Assembly (NCBI RefSeq): GCF_003014755.1 | Contig: NZ_PYAW01000001.1 | Coordinates: 930,001-994,000, forward strand | Origin: Chitinophaga niastensis | GTDB lineage: Bacteria > Bacteroidota > Bacteroidia > Chitinophagales > Chitinophagaceae | Reading direction: 5' to 3' | Length of the DNA stretch: 64,000 nt | Shown: positions 32,756 to 41,205 of the stretch, one piece after another | Position numbering within the stretch: position 1 is the stretch's first letter | Layout: every line of letters starts with the position of its first letter | The notes under the pieces: model-generated | Told to the model about the DNA's origin: nothing | Seen by the model: only the letters and a program-made list of their open reading frames with translations | The model's database searches: none | Program-made: the position numbers and the translations under genes

Positions 32756-32837
32756 TATAAAGGCTATTAAATGCAGTAATTAATTTAAAAATATATATAT
32801 AAGGGCTATTTTGTAGAATCATAATGAGAATTATTCT
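32756..32837. promoter_or_regulatory. Candidate operators upstream of the XRE gene
   Basis: TATAAAGGCTATT (32756-32768) and TATAAGGGCTATT (32798-32810) are direct repeats 42 nt apart. AGAAT...ATTCT (32815-32837) is an imperfect dyad, 39 nt before the XRE start. Small XRE regulators at restriction loci commonly bind such sites near their own promoter. Confidence 0.3.
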
Positions 32838-32875
32838 GCATAAATTGATGAAAAATATGCTTTTAAAGCCTTTTT

Positions 32876-33088
32876 ATGAGTGATAAAGTATTCAATAGAA
32901 TAAAAGCAGTATTGGCTGAAAAAGGCAGAGCAAATAAGTGGTTAGCTGTGGCTGTGGATGTTAATATAAACACTGTGTCTAAATGGTGTACTAATAAAAT
33001 ACAACCTTCTGTTGAAACATTATTTGAGATTGCTGAGGCGCTGGATGTGGAGGCGCGGGAGTTGTTGGTGACCAGGAAGAAGTCATAA
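32876..33088 (+). CDS. XRE-family helix-turn-helix regulator (possible control protein)
   Basis: The 70-residue protein is one Cro/C1-type HTH: FNRIKAVLAEKGRANKWLAV, then NINTVSKWCTNKIQPSVETL as recognition helix and turn, then IAEALDVEARELLV. This length and arrangement are typical of control proteins or small repressors at the head of restriction loci in Bacteroidota. It lies upstream of a methyltransferase operon on the same strand. The last 80 nt of the gene are duplicated at 33868-33963, after the next gene. Confidence 0.9.
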   Translation: MSDKVFNRIKAVLAEKGRANKWLAVAVDVNINTVSKWCTNKIQPSVETLFEIAEALDVEARELLVTRKKS

Positions 33089-33139
33089 CTGCTGTTTATT
33101 TTTTAGAATGATTGTTCTTCTTGTATTCTCTCTTATCAT

Positions 33140-33865
33140 ATGTTCAAAAATCAACTCGACCTTTTACGTCAACAAATTCCAATCGGAATACACCATGCAA
33201 TCAACCTGCTTGATAAAACCAATGGAGATATAGCGCAGGCAAAAAGCCTTTTTGAGGAAGAAATAGTAAATATCATCATTAATAAGACTTCCGTTTTACC
33301 TGAAGTAGCAAAAAGACACCTGATAAAAAACGGCTATGATATTTCTAAAACACTGATAAGTATTGACGAAGAACGTTTTACTTTAACAGAACTTATTCTT
33401 CATAAAACAAAGAACAACAAAGAGGACGGTTTATATAAAATAGCGTATGCAATTGAAGAAAGGGAAAATCTGAAACGGAATTTTTGGTTGTCATTCGAAA
33501 GCCTGGGTAACCTAAATGCTTATCAATATTGCATTGTAACAATATGTGAGTGGCTGGAATATGAAGACTATGAAAATTTTTCCTCTGCGCTTTATTTTTA
33601 TGTTGATATTGTAACAAACGAAATAGAAATAAAATTATCGCTTCCTCAAGTGGCAAATTATATCCGTCGGGCAAAACAGCGAAGAGAAGAAATTTTAGCG
33701 TTGTACAAAGAAAAGCAACAGGATAAAAACTTTATCCTCGTAGGTGAATTTGTGGAGCGTGATAAAGAGTATAGAAAGAACGAAGATGCATTTCATAAAG
33801 AGCGAACGCTAATTATAGATCGACTTCATGACTTGGTGATGAAAAATGTGAGTAGATTTCCTTGA
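33140..33865 (+). CDS. Hypothetical protein with UBA-like N-terminal repeats
   Basis: The 241-residue soluble protein is unrecognised as a whole. Residues about 12-42 (IGIHHAINLLDKTNGDIAQA) read like a UBA or EF-Ts-type three-helix bundle (AxxLLxxxxGDIxxA), and about 52-80 (VAKRHLIKNGYDISKTL) like a second copy. The middle has aromatic-rich ICEWLEYEDYENF; the C-terminus is a charged helix. Its gene is flanked by the XRE gene and a partial copy of that gene's end, so it looks inserted or trapped by recombination between two XRE copies. A defence-island role is possible from location only. Confidence 0.7.
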   Translation: MFKNQLDLLRQQIPIGIHHAINLLDKTNGDIAQAKSLFEEEIVNIIINKTSVLPEVAKRHLIKNGYDISKTLISIDEERFTLTELILHKTKNNKEDGLYKIAYAIEERENLKRNFWLSFESLGNLNAYQYCIVTICEWLEYEDYENFSSALYFYVDIVTNEIEIKLSLPQVANYIRRAKQRREEILALYKEKQQDKNFILVGEFVERDKEYRKNEDAFHKERTLIIDRLHDLVMKNVSRFP

Positions 33866-33867
33866 TG

Positions 33868-33963
33868 AAATACAGATAAAGTCTTCTGTTGAGACCTTGT
33901 TTGAGATTGTCTGGGCGCTGGATGTGGAAGCAAGAGAGTCTCATAATAAGGAAGAAGTCATAA
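33868..33963 (+). pseudogene. Relic of a second XRE gene (C-terminal part)
   Basis: The bases from AAATACAG at 33868 to the TAA at 33961-33963 align with the end of the XRE gene (32997-33088): TTCTGTTGA, TTTGAGATTG, GCGCTGGATGTGGA and AGGAAGAAGTCATAA occur in the same order, with an insertion and several substitutions. No start codon or recognition helix remains. It shows that a second regulator copy stood directly upstream of vsr, or that the gene was duplicated together with the insertion of 33140-33865. Confidence 0.75.
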
Positions 33964-34042
33964 AGTAAGCCTATTTTTGCTATTGATACTATATTTTATT
34001 AATCCGTGTATTGTTCGCAGCAGTTGTATAACTATCCCCTCC

Positions 34043-34477
34043 ATGGCAGATGTACATAATAAGGAAACGAGGAGTTATAATATGAGTCGTATTAAAGGCA
34101 AGGATACAAAGCCTGAAATACTTGTAAGGAAATTTCTTCATGCAAGTGGTTTTAGATATAAACTTCATGTAAAGGAATTACCTGGTAAGCCTGATATCGT
34201 TCTTCCAAAATATCAAACAGTAATATTTGTACATGGTTGTTTCTGGCATGGTCATGATGGGTGTAAGTATTATGTTGTTCCTAAAACAAGATCTGAATGG
34301 TGGCTAAATAAGATTAATGGCAATATTGAAAATGATAAAAAAAACAAGAATTTTTTAATTAAATTGGGATGGATCGTTATTGATATTTGGGAATGTGAAT
34401 TAAAGCCCCAGAATATTCAACAAACTCTTGTTAACTTGCCCCCTAAAATACTATCTTTTATAGATGAATTACATTGA
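34043..34477 (+). CDS. vsr: Very short patch repair endonuclease (Vsr)
   Basis: The 144-residue protein begins MADVHNKETRSYNMSRIKGK at the ATG at 34043 (an upstream extension lacks the family match). It has the Vsr signature: MSRIKGKDTKPEILVRKFLH, GKPDIVLPKYQTVIFVHGCF (catalytic Asp and the Cys/His zinc ligands with FWHGHDGCKY), and WWLNKINGNIENDKKN. Vsr nicks 5-prime of T in T:G mismatches left by deamination of 5-methylcytosine. It overlaps the methyltransferase gene by 14 nt, the normal pairing. Its presence implies that the methyltransferase makes 5-methylcytosine. Confidence 0.93.
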   Translation: MADVHNKETRSYNMSRIKGKDTKPEILVRKFLHASGFRYKLHVKELPGKPDIVLPKYQTVIFVHGCFWHGHDGCKYYVVPKTRSEWWLNKINGNIENDKKNKNFLIKLGWIVIDIWECELKPQNIQQTLVNLPPKILSFIDELH

Positions 34478-35726
34478 TTTATTTGCAGGCGCCGGAGGCT
34501 TATCAGAAGGGTTTCTCAGGCAGGGATATAATCCCATAGCGCATGTGGAAATAGATGAAGCTGCCTGCTATTCTTTAAGAACGCGTGTAGCATATCATCA
34601 TTTAAAAAGAAAAGGGAAGTATGATATCTATGTGAAATATCTTAAAGGTGAAATTACCCGCAAAGAATTGTACAAAGAAATTCCAGAACATTTATTGGAT
34701 AGCGTAATTAATCTACCTATTGGTGCGGAATTTAATGATAAAATTTATCGTTTAATAGATAAAGAACTCGGTGATAAGCAGGTTGACCTGATAATAGGCG
34801 GTCCACCTTGTCAGGCATATTCAGTTGTTGGCAGAGCAAGATCTTCAACAGGGATGAAAGGCGATCGGAGAAATTATTTGTATGTGCCTTATGCGAAATT
34901 TCTTGATAGATACAAGCCCAAGATGTTTGTTTTCGAAAATGTTTGGGGAATTAAATCTGCTGGTGGTGGTATATATCTTGAGAATATGGAAAAACTTTTC
35001 CTTAAGAAGGGATATAAAATGCAGTTGTTTGAACTGGAAGCAAATCATTTTGGAGTACTGCAAAACAGAAAGAGAATAATAATTATAGGTTGGCAGGAAG
35101 GATTTGATCTTGTATTACCAGATTTGAAGTCTGTTCGTATTGAATCAGACTTTAAGGTAAGGGATATTTTAAAGGACTTACCAAAGATCCCGGCTGGTGG
35201 TGGTAAAGACAAATATCAGCTTTATAAGGGGAAATCAAATGACTATCTGGAAAAGGGAATGATCAGAAACGGAATCGATATTTTAACACAACACATTTCA
35301 AGGCCTAATACAGAACAGGATAAGGAAATTTATCGCATAGCAGTAACAAGGTGGAATGAAAGTCAACAAAGATTAGATTATAATGATTTACCGGAAGAAC
35401 TAAAAACACACAGTAATCGTTCTTCTTTCTTTGATCGCTTTAAGGTGGTAGCTGCGGACTTGCCATGGTCTCATACTGTTGTCGCTCATATTGCGAAGGA
35501 TGGGCATTACTATATACATCCTGATATTGAACAAAATCGCTCGCTAACTGTTAGAGAAGCTGCAAGATTACAATCGTTTCCTGATGATTACTATTTTGAA
35601 GGTGTAAAGGAAGGTGGTAGCAGAACAGCTGCATTTAAACAGATAGGGAATGCGGTGCCTCCTTTAATGGCTGCCGAGATAGCCAAGAGAATTAAGAAAC
35701 TTATTAAAGCCTGTACTGTTGATTAA
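34464..35726 (+). CDS. DNA (cytosine-5) methyltransferase
   Basis: The 420-residue protein has motif I IDLFAGAGGLSEGF at the N-terminus, motif IV GGPPCQAYSVVG with catalytic Cys116, the ENV motif (FVFENVWGIKSAG), QNRKRIIIIGW (motif VIII region) and the C-terminal AFKQIGNAVPPLMAAEIAK (motif X). An expanded insert follows motif I (about residues 45-100, rich in Lys) and may add contacts. The variable region before motif IX sets the target sequence, which cannot be read here. The start ATG overlaps vsr. It supplies self-protection for the nuclease module downstream. Confidence 0.95.
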   Translation: MNYIDLFAGAGGLSEGFLRQGYNPIAHVEIDEAACYSLRTRVAYHHLKRKGKYDIYVKYLKGEITRKELYKEIPEHLLDSVINLPIGAEFNDKIYRLIDKELGDKQVDLIIGGPPCQAYSVVGRARSSTGMKGDRRNYLYVPYAKFLDRYKPKMFVFENVWGIKSAGGGIYLENMEKLFLKKGYKMQLFELEANHFGVLQNRKRIIIIGWQEGFDLVLPDLKSVRIESDFKVRDILKDLPKIPAGGGKDKYQLYKGKSNDYLEKGMIRNGIDILTQHISRPNTEQDKEIYRIAVTRWNESQQRLDYNDLPEELKTHSNRSSFFDRFKVVAADLPWSHTVVAHIAKDGHYYIHPDIEQNRSLTVREAARLQSFPDDYYFEGVKEGGSRTAAFKQIGNAVPPLMAAEIAKRIKKLIKACTVD

Positions 35727-35745
35727 ATAATTAAAATAATTGTGA

Positions 35746-37227
35746 ATGCCCGACCACGTTGAATTAATTCCCTCTCCTGCCCTTTTTATTAAATCAATAG
35801 CTGAACAAGGTTATACGCTTTCAACTGCTTTAGCGGATTTGATAGATAATTCTATTACTGCTGGTGCTACCAGAGTTGAGATCTTATTTAATAAAAAATC
35901 ATTGCCGCACCAATTACTTATTGCAGATAATGGTGGTGGTATGGCATCAGATCAGCTTGTGGCGAATATGAGATTCCCCAGCAATGATCTTGAATTGGAA
36001 AGAGAGGGTGATGATTTGGGTCGGTTTGGCCTGGGGCTTAAAACAGCATCCTTCTCTCAGGCGAAGAAATTTGCTGTTATATCAAGAATGAAAGGCACAG
36101 AGAAGTTTAGTGGCAGAACCTGGGATCTTGATTATTTAAAAGATAATGGTTGGGCCCTGATTATTAATACGGATGATGAAGTTCAGGGATTTATTGATCA
36201 ATATTTTTCTGATAATAAGAATTACCACAATCTTGATCCGTCTTTTTCCCCCAATACATTAATTACATGGAGTAATCTTTTTAAGCTCCGGAAGGCCAAT
36301 GAACAGGAACTGGAAGATGAACTGAACGAAGTAAGAAACCATTTGTCGCTAATATTTCACAGGTATCTTGACTCAAGAAAGCTGATCATCAGACTTAATA
36401 ATGAGATTATAAGCGGATTTAATCCATTTCCTCTTAACCAGTCTGATATTCAGAAGGTGAATGAGAAACATTGGTGGAGTGGAACGGACTATATTGATTT
36501 TCAAGGTATTATTCTACCTAAAAAAGCAATAGAAGAAAGTAAGAGAGGATCTTCGATATGGACTCCGCCAGGGAAAAGCCTTTTTGATATGGAAGGTTTG
36601 TTCGTTTATAGAAATGATCGCCTTATTCACTATGGTAGCTGGTTAAGGACAAGGAAAAAGTCAAACCTGTTAAGACTTGGAAGGGTAAGAATTGATATAA
36701 AAAATGACACTGATGCTCTTTTTCAGCTAAATGTGGCTAAATCATTTTTGAAATTACCTTTTGAGTTGAAAAAGGCTATGGTTGAAATGATAGGTGTGGT
36801 CGAAGCGCAATCCATAAAAGAATATAAGGAGAAAGTGACCGGAGAGATGGTGTTAAAGAATATCGGGTACCCTTCTGATCTACAGCTTATAAATAAAGTT
36901 ATTACAGGTGCGGGACCCAAATTGAGAATAAATGAATCATTTTTACTTGTACGTCAGCTTCTGGAGAGTATTGGTGCTGCCGATAAGAATAAATTATTGA
37001 TTCTCCTTCAGCTTATAGAAGGAAAGTTAAATGAAGTATGGGAGGCAGATTCGTCAGGGAGTGTTGTCGAAGAAAATGATTTTTCTCAGGAAGAAAAGGA
37101 AAAAATCTTAAATTTAAGACATTATTATATTGATGGAGGATTGTCAAAACAGGAAGTAGAGAAATGGCTACTTGATAATATTTCCCAATCCGCCGCTCAA
37201 CAAGCCTATATTAAATCGTTAACCTAA
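35746..37227 (+). CDS. MORC/MutL-like GHKL ATPase of a restriction-type system
   Basis: The 493-residue protein has an N-terminal GHKL ATP-binding fold: TALADLIDNSITAGATRVEI (N-box, Asp31 and Asn35), LLIADNGGGMASDQL (Asp61) and GRFGLGLKTASFSQAKKFAV. Residues about 230-360 form an S5-like transducer with RNDRLIHYGSWL, as in MutL and MORC proteins; the C-terminal 110 residues are helical. Such paraMORC ATPases are known from gene-neighbourhood studies as parts of restriction-modification loci with SF2 helicases and endonucleases. It lies 19 nt after the methyltransferase and 12 nt before the Z1 helicase. It probably clamps DNA and couples ATP use to cleavage (inference). Confidence 0.88.
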   Translation: MPDHVELIPSPALFIKSIAEQGYTLSTALADLIDNSITAGATRVEILFNKKSLPHQLLIADNGGGMASDQLVANMRFPSNDLELEREGDDLGRFGLGLKTASFSQAKKFAVISRMKGTEKFSGRTWDLDYLKDNGWALIINTDDEVQGFIDQYFSDNKNYHNLDPSFSPNTLITWSNLFKLRKANEQELEDELNEVRNHLSLIFHRYLDSRKLIIRLNNEIISGFNPFPLNQSDIQKVNEKHWWSGTDYIDFQGIILPKKAIEESKRGSSIWTPPGKSLFDMEGLFVYRNDRLIHYGSWLRTRKKSNLLRLGRVRIDIKNDTDALFQLNVAKSFLKLPFELKKAMVEMIGVVEAQSIKEYKEKVTGEMVLKNIGYPSDLQLINKVITGAGPKLRINESFLLVRQLLESIGAADKNKLLILLQLIEGKLNEVWEADSSGSVVEENDFSQEEKEKILNLRHYYIDGGLSKQEVEKWLLDNISQSAAQQAYIKSLT

Positions 37228-37239
37228 AAAAATAACGTT

Positions 37240-40236
37240 ATGTCCTGGGAAGGTATTTGCGATATTATTCTACCAAAAATGGAAAAGGCAAAACGAGATG
37301 ATGGAGATGCCTTTACTGTATCCCGACTGGAGTCATTATCCCGGAATCATTTTAATGAATTGAAAGGAATCCCATATTTTCAGGATCATTTTGAAGGGCA
37401 AACTGAGGAGAACCTGCATATTTGGCTGAATAAAATCAATTCAAGATTAAAATCCATTATTGTTACTACTGCAGAACCAGATAACGTTCTTTCAGAATCA
37501 GAGGATTATTCAAGATGGCTGAATAAAGATCGAATAAAGGATGAAGAGTGGCATTACTGGTCACGTTATTATCAATATTTGAAGCGTATTGGAAGGCCGT
37601 TGGACGTTTTATCCAATACAGAAAAGAGTACATTTGAAATTATAGAGCGACTAGGTGACCCCAGAGCCGATATTCCTGAACTGCAGAAAGGACTCGTTTT
37701 AGGGGCAGTTCAATCAGGTAAAACAGCAAATTTTAACGGAGTTGTAAACAGGGCTATTGATCTTGGCTATGACTTAATTATTGTTTTTTCCGGTATAATG
37801 GACGATTTGCGTACTCAAACGCAGAGAAGGATTAACAGTGATGTGATTGGTTTGGGAAAGGTTGATAGTGGACAGCAAAATCAACCTGTAGGTGTTGGTT
37901 GCATAGAGAATTTCTCTAATTCAGGCATTTTTCAGATAGAATCCGTTACCTCTGAAGTTTTTGATTTTAATAAACGGGCTGCTGATTCTCATTTGGGTAA
38001 TCGGAAAATAATGGTTTGTAAAAAGAACCACAGTGTTTTAGCTAACATTCTATACTGGATTAGAACCTCGATTGCACACGGACAGGATAGAATTGATAAA
38101 TCGATACTTATTCTTGATGATGAGGCGGATAATGCGTCGCTCAATAATCTTGGGCATAAGGGAGTCGAGTATGCAAGCAAAATAAATGGACATATCAGAG
38201 CTTTACTGAATTTATTTAAGCGCCGGTCTTACCTGGGTTATACTGCCACTCCTTTTGCTAATATCTTACAGGATCAAAATGCAGAGAACATTGAAAAAAA
38301 TGGTTGGGAGGTTAAATACAGAATTAATGGAGAAATAAAAATTTTAGGCTTTTCCCTGGCACCAAGTCTGTTTCCTGATAAATTCATTTATAAGCTGAAT
38401 CCGCCTTCCAGTTATATAGGGCCAAAGCAGTTTTTCTCTTTTACAAGTGAGGAGTTAAATGATTTGAAACTACCTCTTATCGTAACTATTGAAGATCACA
38501 ATCAACCAGCCCCTGATGCTGGTGAAAATGATTTTAATTTATCCCGTTCTATGCGGGATGCAATTGACTGCTTTATTTTGTCTATTGCCTTAAGGGAAAG
38601 TAGGAATGATATATTGAAAGATCTTCCAGGGTATACTTCTCACCATTCAATGCTTATTCACATCTCCCGGCTTATTGATGCGCAAAATGCATTGGCTGAA
38701 AACGTGAGTAAATATGTTAAATACCTTAGTGACAAAATTAACTTTGATGGATTAGATCAGGAGGATGGTATATACAAGAAGCTGGAATTACAATGGAATA
38801 GATTTTTTGAAGTAGAAGTATCAAGGATAAAAGAATATCTCCCGGCGGCCTATAATGCTGATGGGCTGATTCCTAAAAAGTACCAAGATATTTCTAAATT
38901 TTTGCCAAACGCTATATCTAATGTTGAGGTTAAAGCAGTAAACTCTAAAACTAAGGATAAGCTGGAGTATAAGGGTGCTTCAAAAAAATACATTGCTATT
39001 GGAGGTAATCGTTTATCAAGAGGATTCACGCTGGAAGGGCTCACTGTAAATTATTTTCTCCGTAGCACAAATTATTATGATGCACTGTTGCAAATGGGAA
39101 GATGGTTTGGCTACAGGCCCGGATACATCGATGCCTGCAGATTGTTTATTGATAAAGATACAGAAGAAAGGTATGACTTTGTAAATGAAACCTTGCATGA
39201 ATTGGAAGTGCTGATTGAATCGATGGAGGCACAAAAGAAATCACCTAAAGATTTTGAGTTAAGAATTAAAAAACATCCTGGTGTTCTAAAAATAACAAGA
39301 CCATCTATATTGAAAAATGGGAATGAGGTTAAATTTTCTTATTCCGCAAGTCATAAACAGTCTACTGTATTTAATCTTCAGGCAGATAATCTTCTTAGGT
39401 CATGGGCTGATTTTAGAAACCTTTATTCCTCCTTCACGTGGACCAATGATATTGGATTCTATAGAACTGAGGTTAACATAGATGACTTATTCAAGTTTCT
39501 GGATATTACTCTTGCCTTTAGTCCGGCACATTTAGATACTATTAATCTAAAGAGATATATTAAACTTTGTAATGAACATGGAAAGTTAATGAAATGGACT
39601 ATTGCAATTAAAAGAGGGGGAAGTAAAAAGAGATTTAAGCATAAAGATTTAGATATTACAGGGACAATAAGACGTGGCCCCCAAAAAGAAGAGCCTGTTT
39701 CTAAATACTACAATAGCTTAAAAGGTGATAAGCTTGAATTTACAGCCGCGCAGAAATCGAAGAATATTATTACCTCCGGCACTGATGAAAGTTTGGGGCT
39801 CGATATAACTACCAAAAAAGAAGCGGAGAATAAATTCAGAGAATTTAAGAAAGGTAGGTTTATAGAAAGAGGGGAAAGTCTTCAGAATGCAATAGATATG
39901 GCTAATAAAATTACAATTCCGGGCCATATTTTCTATGATTTAAGGTCTGATTCAGAAGGTTTATTACTTGTTTATTTGATTGATATTCAAGAAATCTTCT
40001 CACCACACGATGAATTACTTGGTGCCGCAAAGAGAAACGGGATACAATCTCTTTTTCAGGAGGTGCCATTAATTGGCTATGCTTTAAGCTTCCCCAAAAT
40101 TATAAATGATCCAGGTGGAGAGTATGATTATGTCGCAAACAAAGTTGCAATTGTGGATGATGAAGAAATTAAAGCTGAATTATCTGAAGATGAATTACCA
40201 GATGATGATTATTCAGAGGCCATAAATCTTATTTAA
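37240..40236 (+). CDS. Z1-domain SF2 helicase-like protein
   Basis: The 998-residue protein has SF2 helicase motifs: Walker A GAVQSGKT (155-162), DDEAD at 293-297, LGYTATPFANI (332-342, motif III type), and the Z1 domain around IGGNRLSRGFTLEGLTVNYF with LLQMGRWFGYRPGY (616-629, motif VI with the Arg finger). Z1 proteins (PF10593) occur almost only in methyltransferase-linked defence operons. The Asp-rich C-terminus (EDELPDDDYSE) may be a docking tail. It would be the motor of the complex, moving along or unwinding unmodified DNA. It is separated from the PD-(D/E)XK gene by 3 nt, so the two are translationally coupled. Confidence 0.93.
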   Translation: MSWEGICDIILPKMEKAKRDDGDAFTVSRLESLSRNHFNELKGIPYFQDHFEGQTEENLHIWLNKINSRLKSIIVTTAEPDNVLSESEDYSRWLNKDRIKDEEWHYWSRYYQYLKRIGRPLDVLSNTEKSTFEIIERLGDPRADIPELQKGLVLGAVQSGKTANFNGVVNRAIDLGYDLIIVFSGIMDDLRTQTQRRINSDVIGLGKVDSGQQNQPVGVGCIENFSNSGIFQIESVTSEVFDFNKRAADSHLGNRKIMVCKKNHSVLANILYWIRTSIAHGQDRIDKSILILDDEADNASLNNLGHKGVEYASKINGHIRALLNLFKRRSYLGYTATPFANILQDQNAENIEKNGWEVKYRINGEIKILGFSLAPSLFPDKFIYKLNPPSSYIGPKQFFSFTSEELNDLKLPLIVTIEDHNQPAPDAGENDFNLSRSMRDAIDCFILSIALRESRNDILKDLPGYTSHHSMLIHISRLIDAQNALAENVSKYVKYLSDKINFDGLDQEDGIYKKLELQWNRFFEVEVSRIKEYLPAAYNADGLIPKKYQDISKFLPNAISNVEVKAVNSKTKDKLEYKGASKKYIAIGGNRLSRGFTLEGLTVNYFLRSTNYYDALLQMGRWFGYRPGYIDACRLFIDKDTEERYDFVNETLHELEVLIESMEAQKKSPKDFELRIKKHPGVLKITRPSILKNGNEVKFSYSASHKQSTVFNLQADNLLRSWADFRNLYSSFTWTNDIGFYRTEVNIDDLFKFLDITLAFSPAHLDTINLKRYIKLCNEHGKLMKWTIAIKRGGSKKRFKHKDLDITGTIRRGPQKEEPVSKYYNSLKGDKLEFTAAQKSKNIITSGTDESLGLDITTKKEAENKFREFKKGRFIERGESLQNAIDMANKITIPGHIFYDLRSDSEGLLLVYLIDIQEIFSPHDELLGAAKRNGIQSLFQEVPLIGYALSFPKIINDPGGEYDYVANKVAIVDDEEIKAELSEDELPDDDYSEAINLI

Positions 40237-40239
40237 TTT

Positions 40240-41196
40240 ATGATTCTAAAGTGGGATGAGCTTAAGGACGCCAATGCATCTGGTTACCGTCAATTGAGAT
40301 TCCCGGTTCACTGCGAACATGAGATATATTATGCAATTGATCCAACTGGTAACAGATGTATCCTTTTCTATATCAATGATCGGAACCACTCCGATATGAT
40401 ACGTGATAACTCTTTTAAGAATATTAGTCTTGAGACAAAGAAGATCTATTCAAAGGCTGTCATTGTATTAACGCTGTTGGATAATGGCTTCTCTGATATT
40501 TTTGATTATTTTATTGGTTCAATATTGGAAAGTCTCGTCGATGTAACCACGGAGTCTGTCGCTATAGATAGATATCTGCAATGTTATAATAAGTGGGTTG
40601 AGCTTTTTCATGCAACCTCTTCTGGCCTTAAAGAGAAGGATGTTATAGGTTTAATAGGAGAATTGCTGATGTTTGAGCATGTATTAAATTATAGCGGAGC
40701 TTCAGCAGTTGATGTTATTAATTCCTGGCGAGGGCCTTATGGCAAAGGGCACGATTTTGAACTCGGAGGCACATTTATTGAAGTTAAGGCTATTGATAGG
40801 AATAAACAGCTAGTCAATATCTCTAGTGAATATCAACTTGATTTCTTATCCCATCAAACACTGTTTTTGGTAGTTTATGAGCTGGAAGCATCTACAGATG
40901 AGAATTCCTTTACAATATCTGCTTTGGTAAGAAAGATTGCTGATTTGCTGAGATCCGGGTCCGTAATTAATACTGAAGGATTTTGGAAGGCATTAAGTAA
41001 AGCAGGTGTAAATTTAACAAATATACATGAGTATGATATGTTCACTTTTAAGCTTTCTGAATGCATTATTTATAAAGTTGATGCTGAAAAGTTTCCTTCA
41101 ATAAAAAGATCAGCCTTACCTGATGCAATAGTAGATGTTAAGTATCGATTATCACTTGATGCAATAAGTGAGTTCAAATTCCCTAATATTTTTTAA
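40240..41196 (+). CDS. PD-(D/E)XK motif nuclease-like protein (DUF4420 type)
   Basis: The 318-residue protein has GLIGELLMFEHVL (Glu of the core helix, about residue 134) and the nuclease core GKGHDFELGGTFIEVKAI, where Asp172, Glu181 and Lys183 make the D-x(8)-E-x-K set. The family (DUF4420, PF14390) is found next to Z1 and AIPR genes. It is the likely DNA-cutting subunit of this system. N-terminal residues 1-100 form a separate beta-rich domain. It starts 3 nt after the Z1 stop and ends 9 nt before the AIPR start. Confidence 0.88.
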   Translation: MILKWDELKDANASGYRQLRFPVHCEHEIYYAIDPTGNRCILFYINDRNHSDMIRDNSFKNISLETKKIYSKAVIVLTLLDNGFSDIFDYFIGSILESLVDVTTESVAIDRYLQCYNKWVELFHATSSGLKEKDVIGLIGELLMFEHVLNYSGASAVDVINSWRGPYGKGHDFELGGTFIEVKAIDRNKQLVNISSEYQLDFLSHQTLFLVVYELEASTDENSFTISALVRKIADLLRSGSVINTEGFWKALSKAGVNLTNIHEYDMFTFKLSECIIYKVDAEKFPSIKRSALPDAIVDVKYRLSLDAISEFKFPNIF

Positions 41197-41205
41197 TCGT
41201 GCGGT

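Noticed and set aside
33977..34042. Longer start for Vsr
   Set aside because: The extra residues are hydrophobic and do not match the family; MADVHNKETRS at 34043 is the normal beginning.
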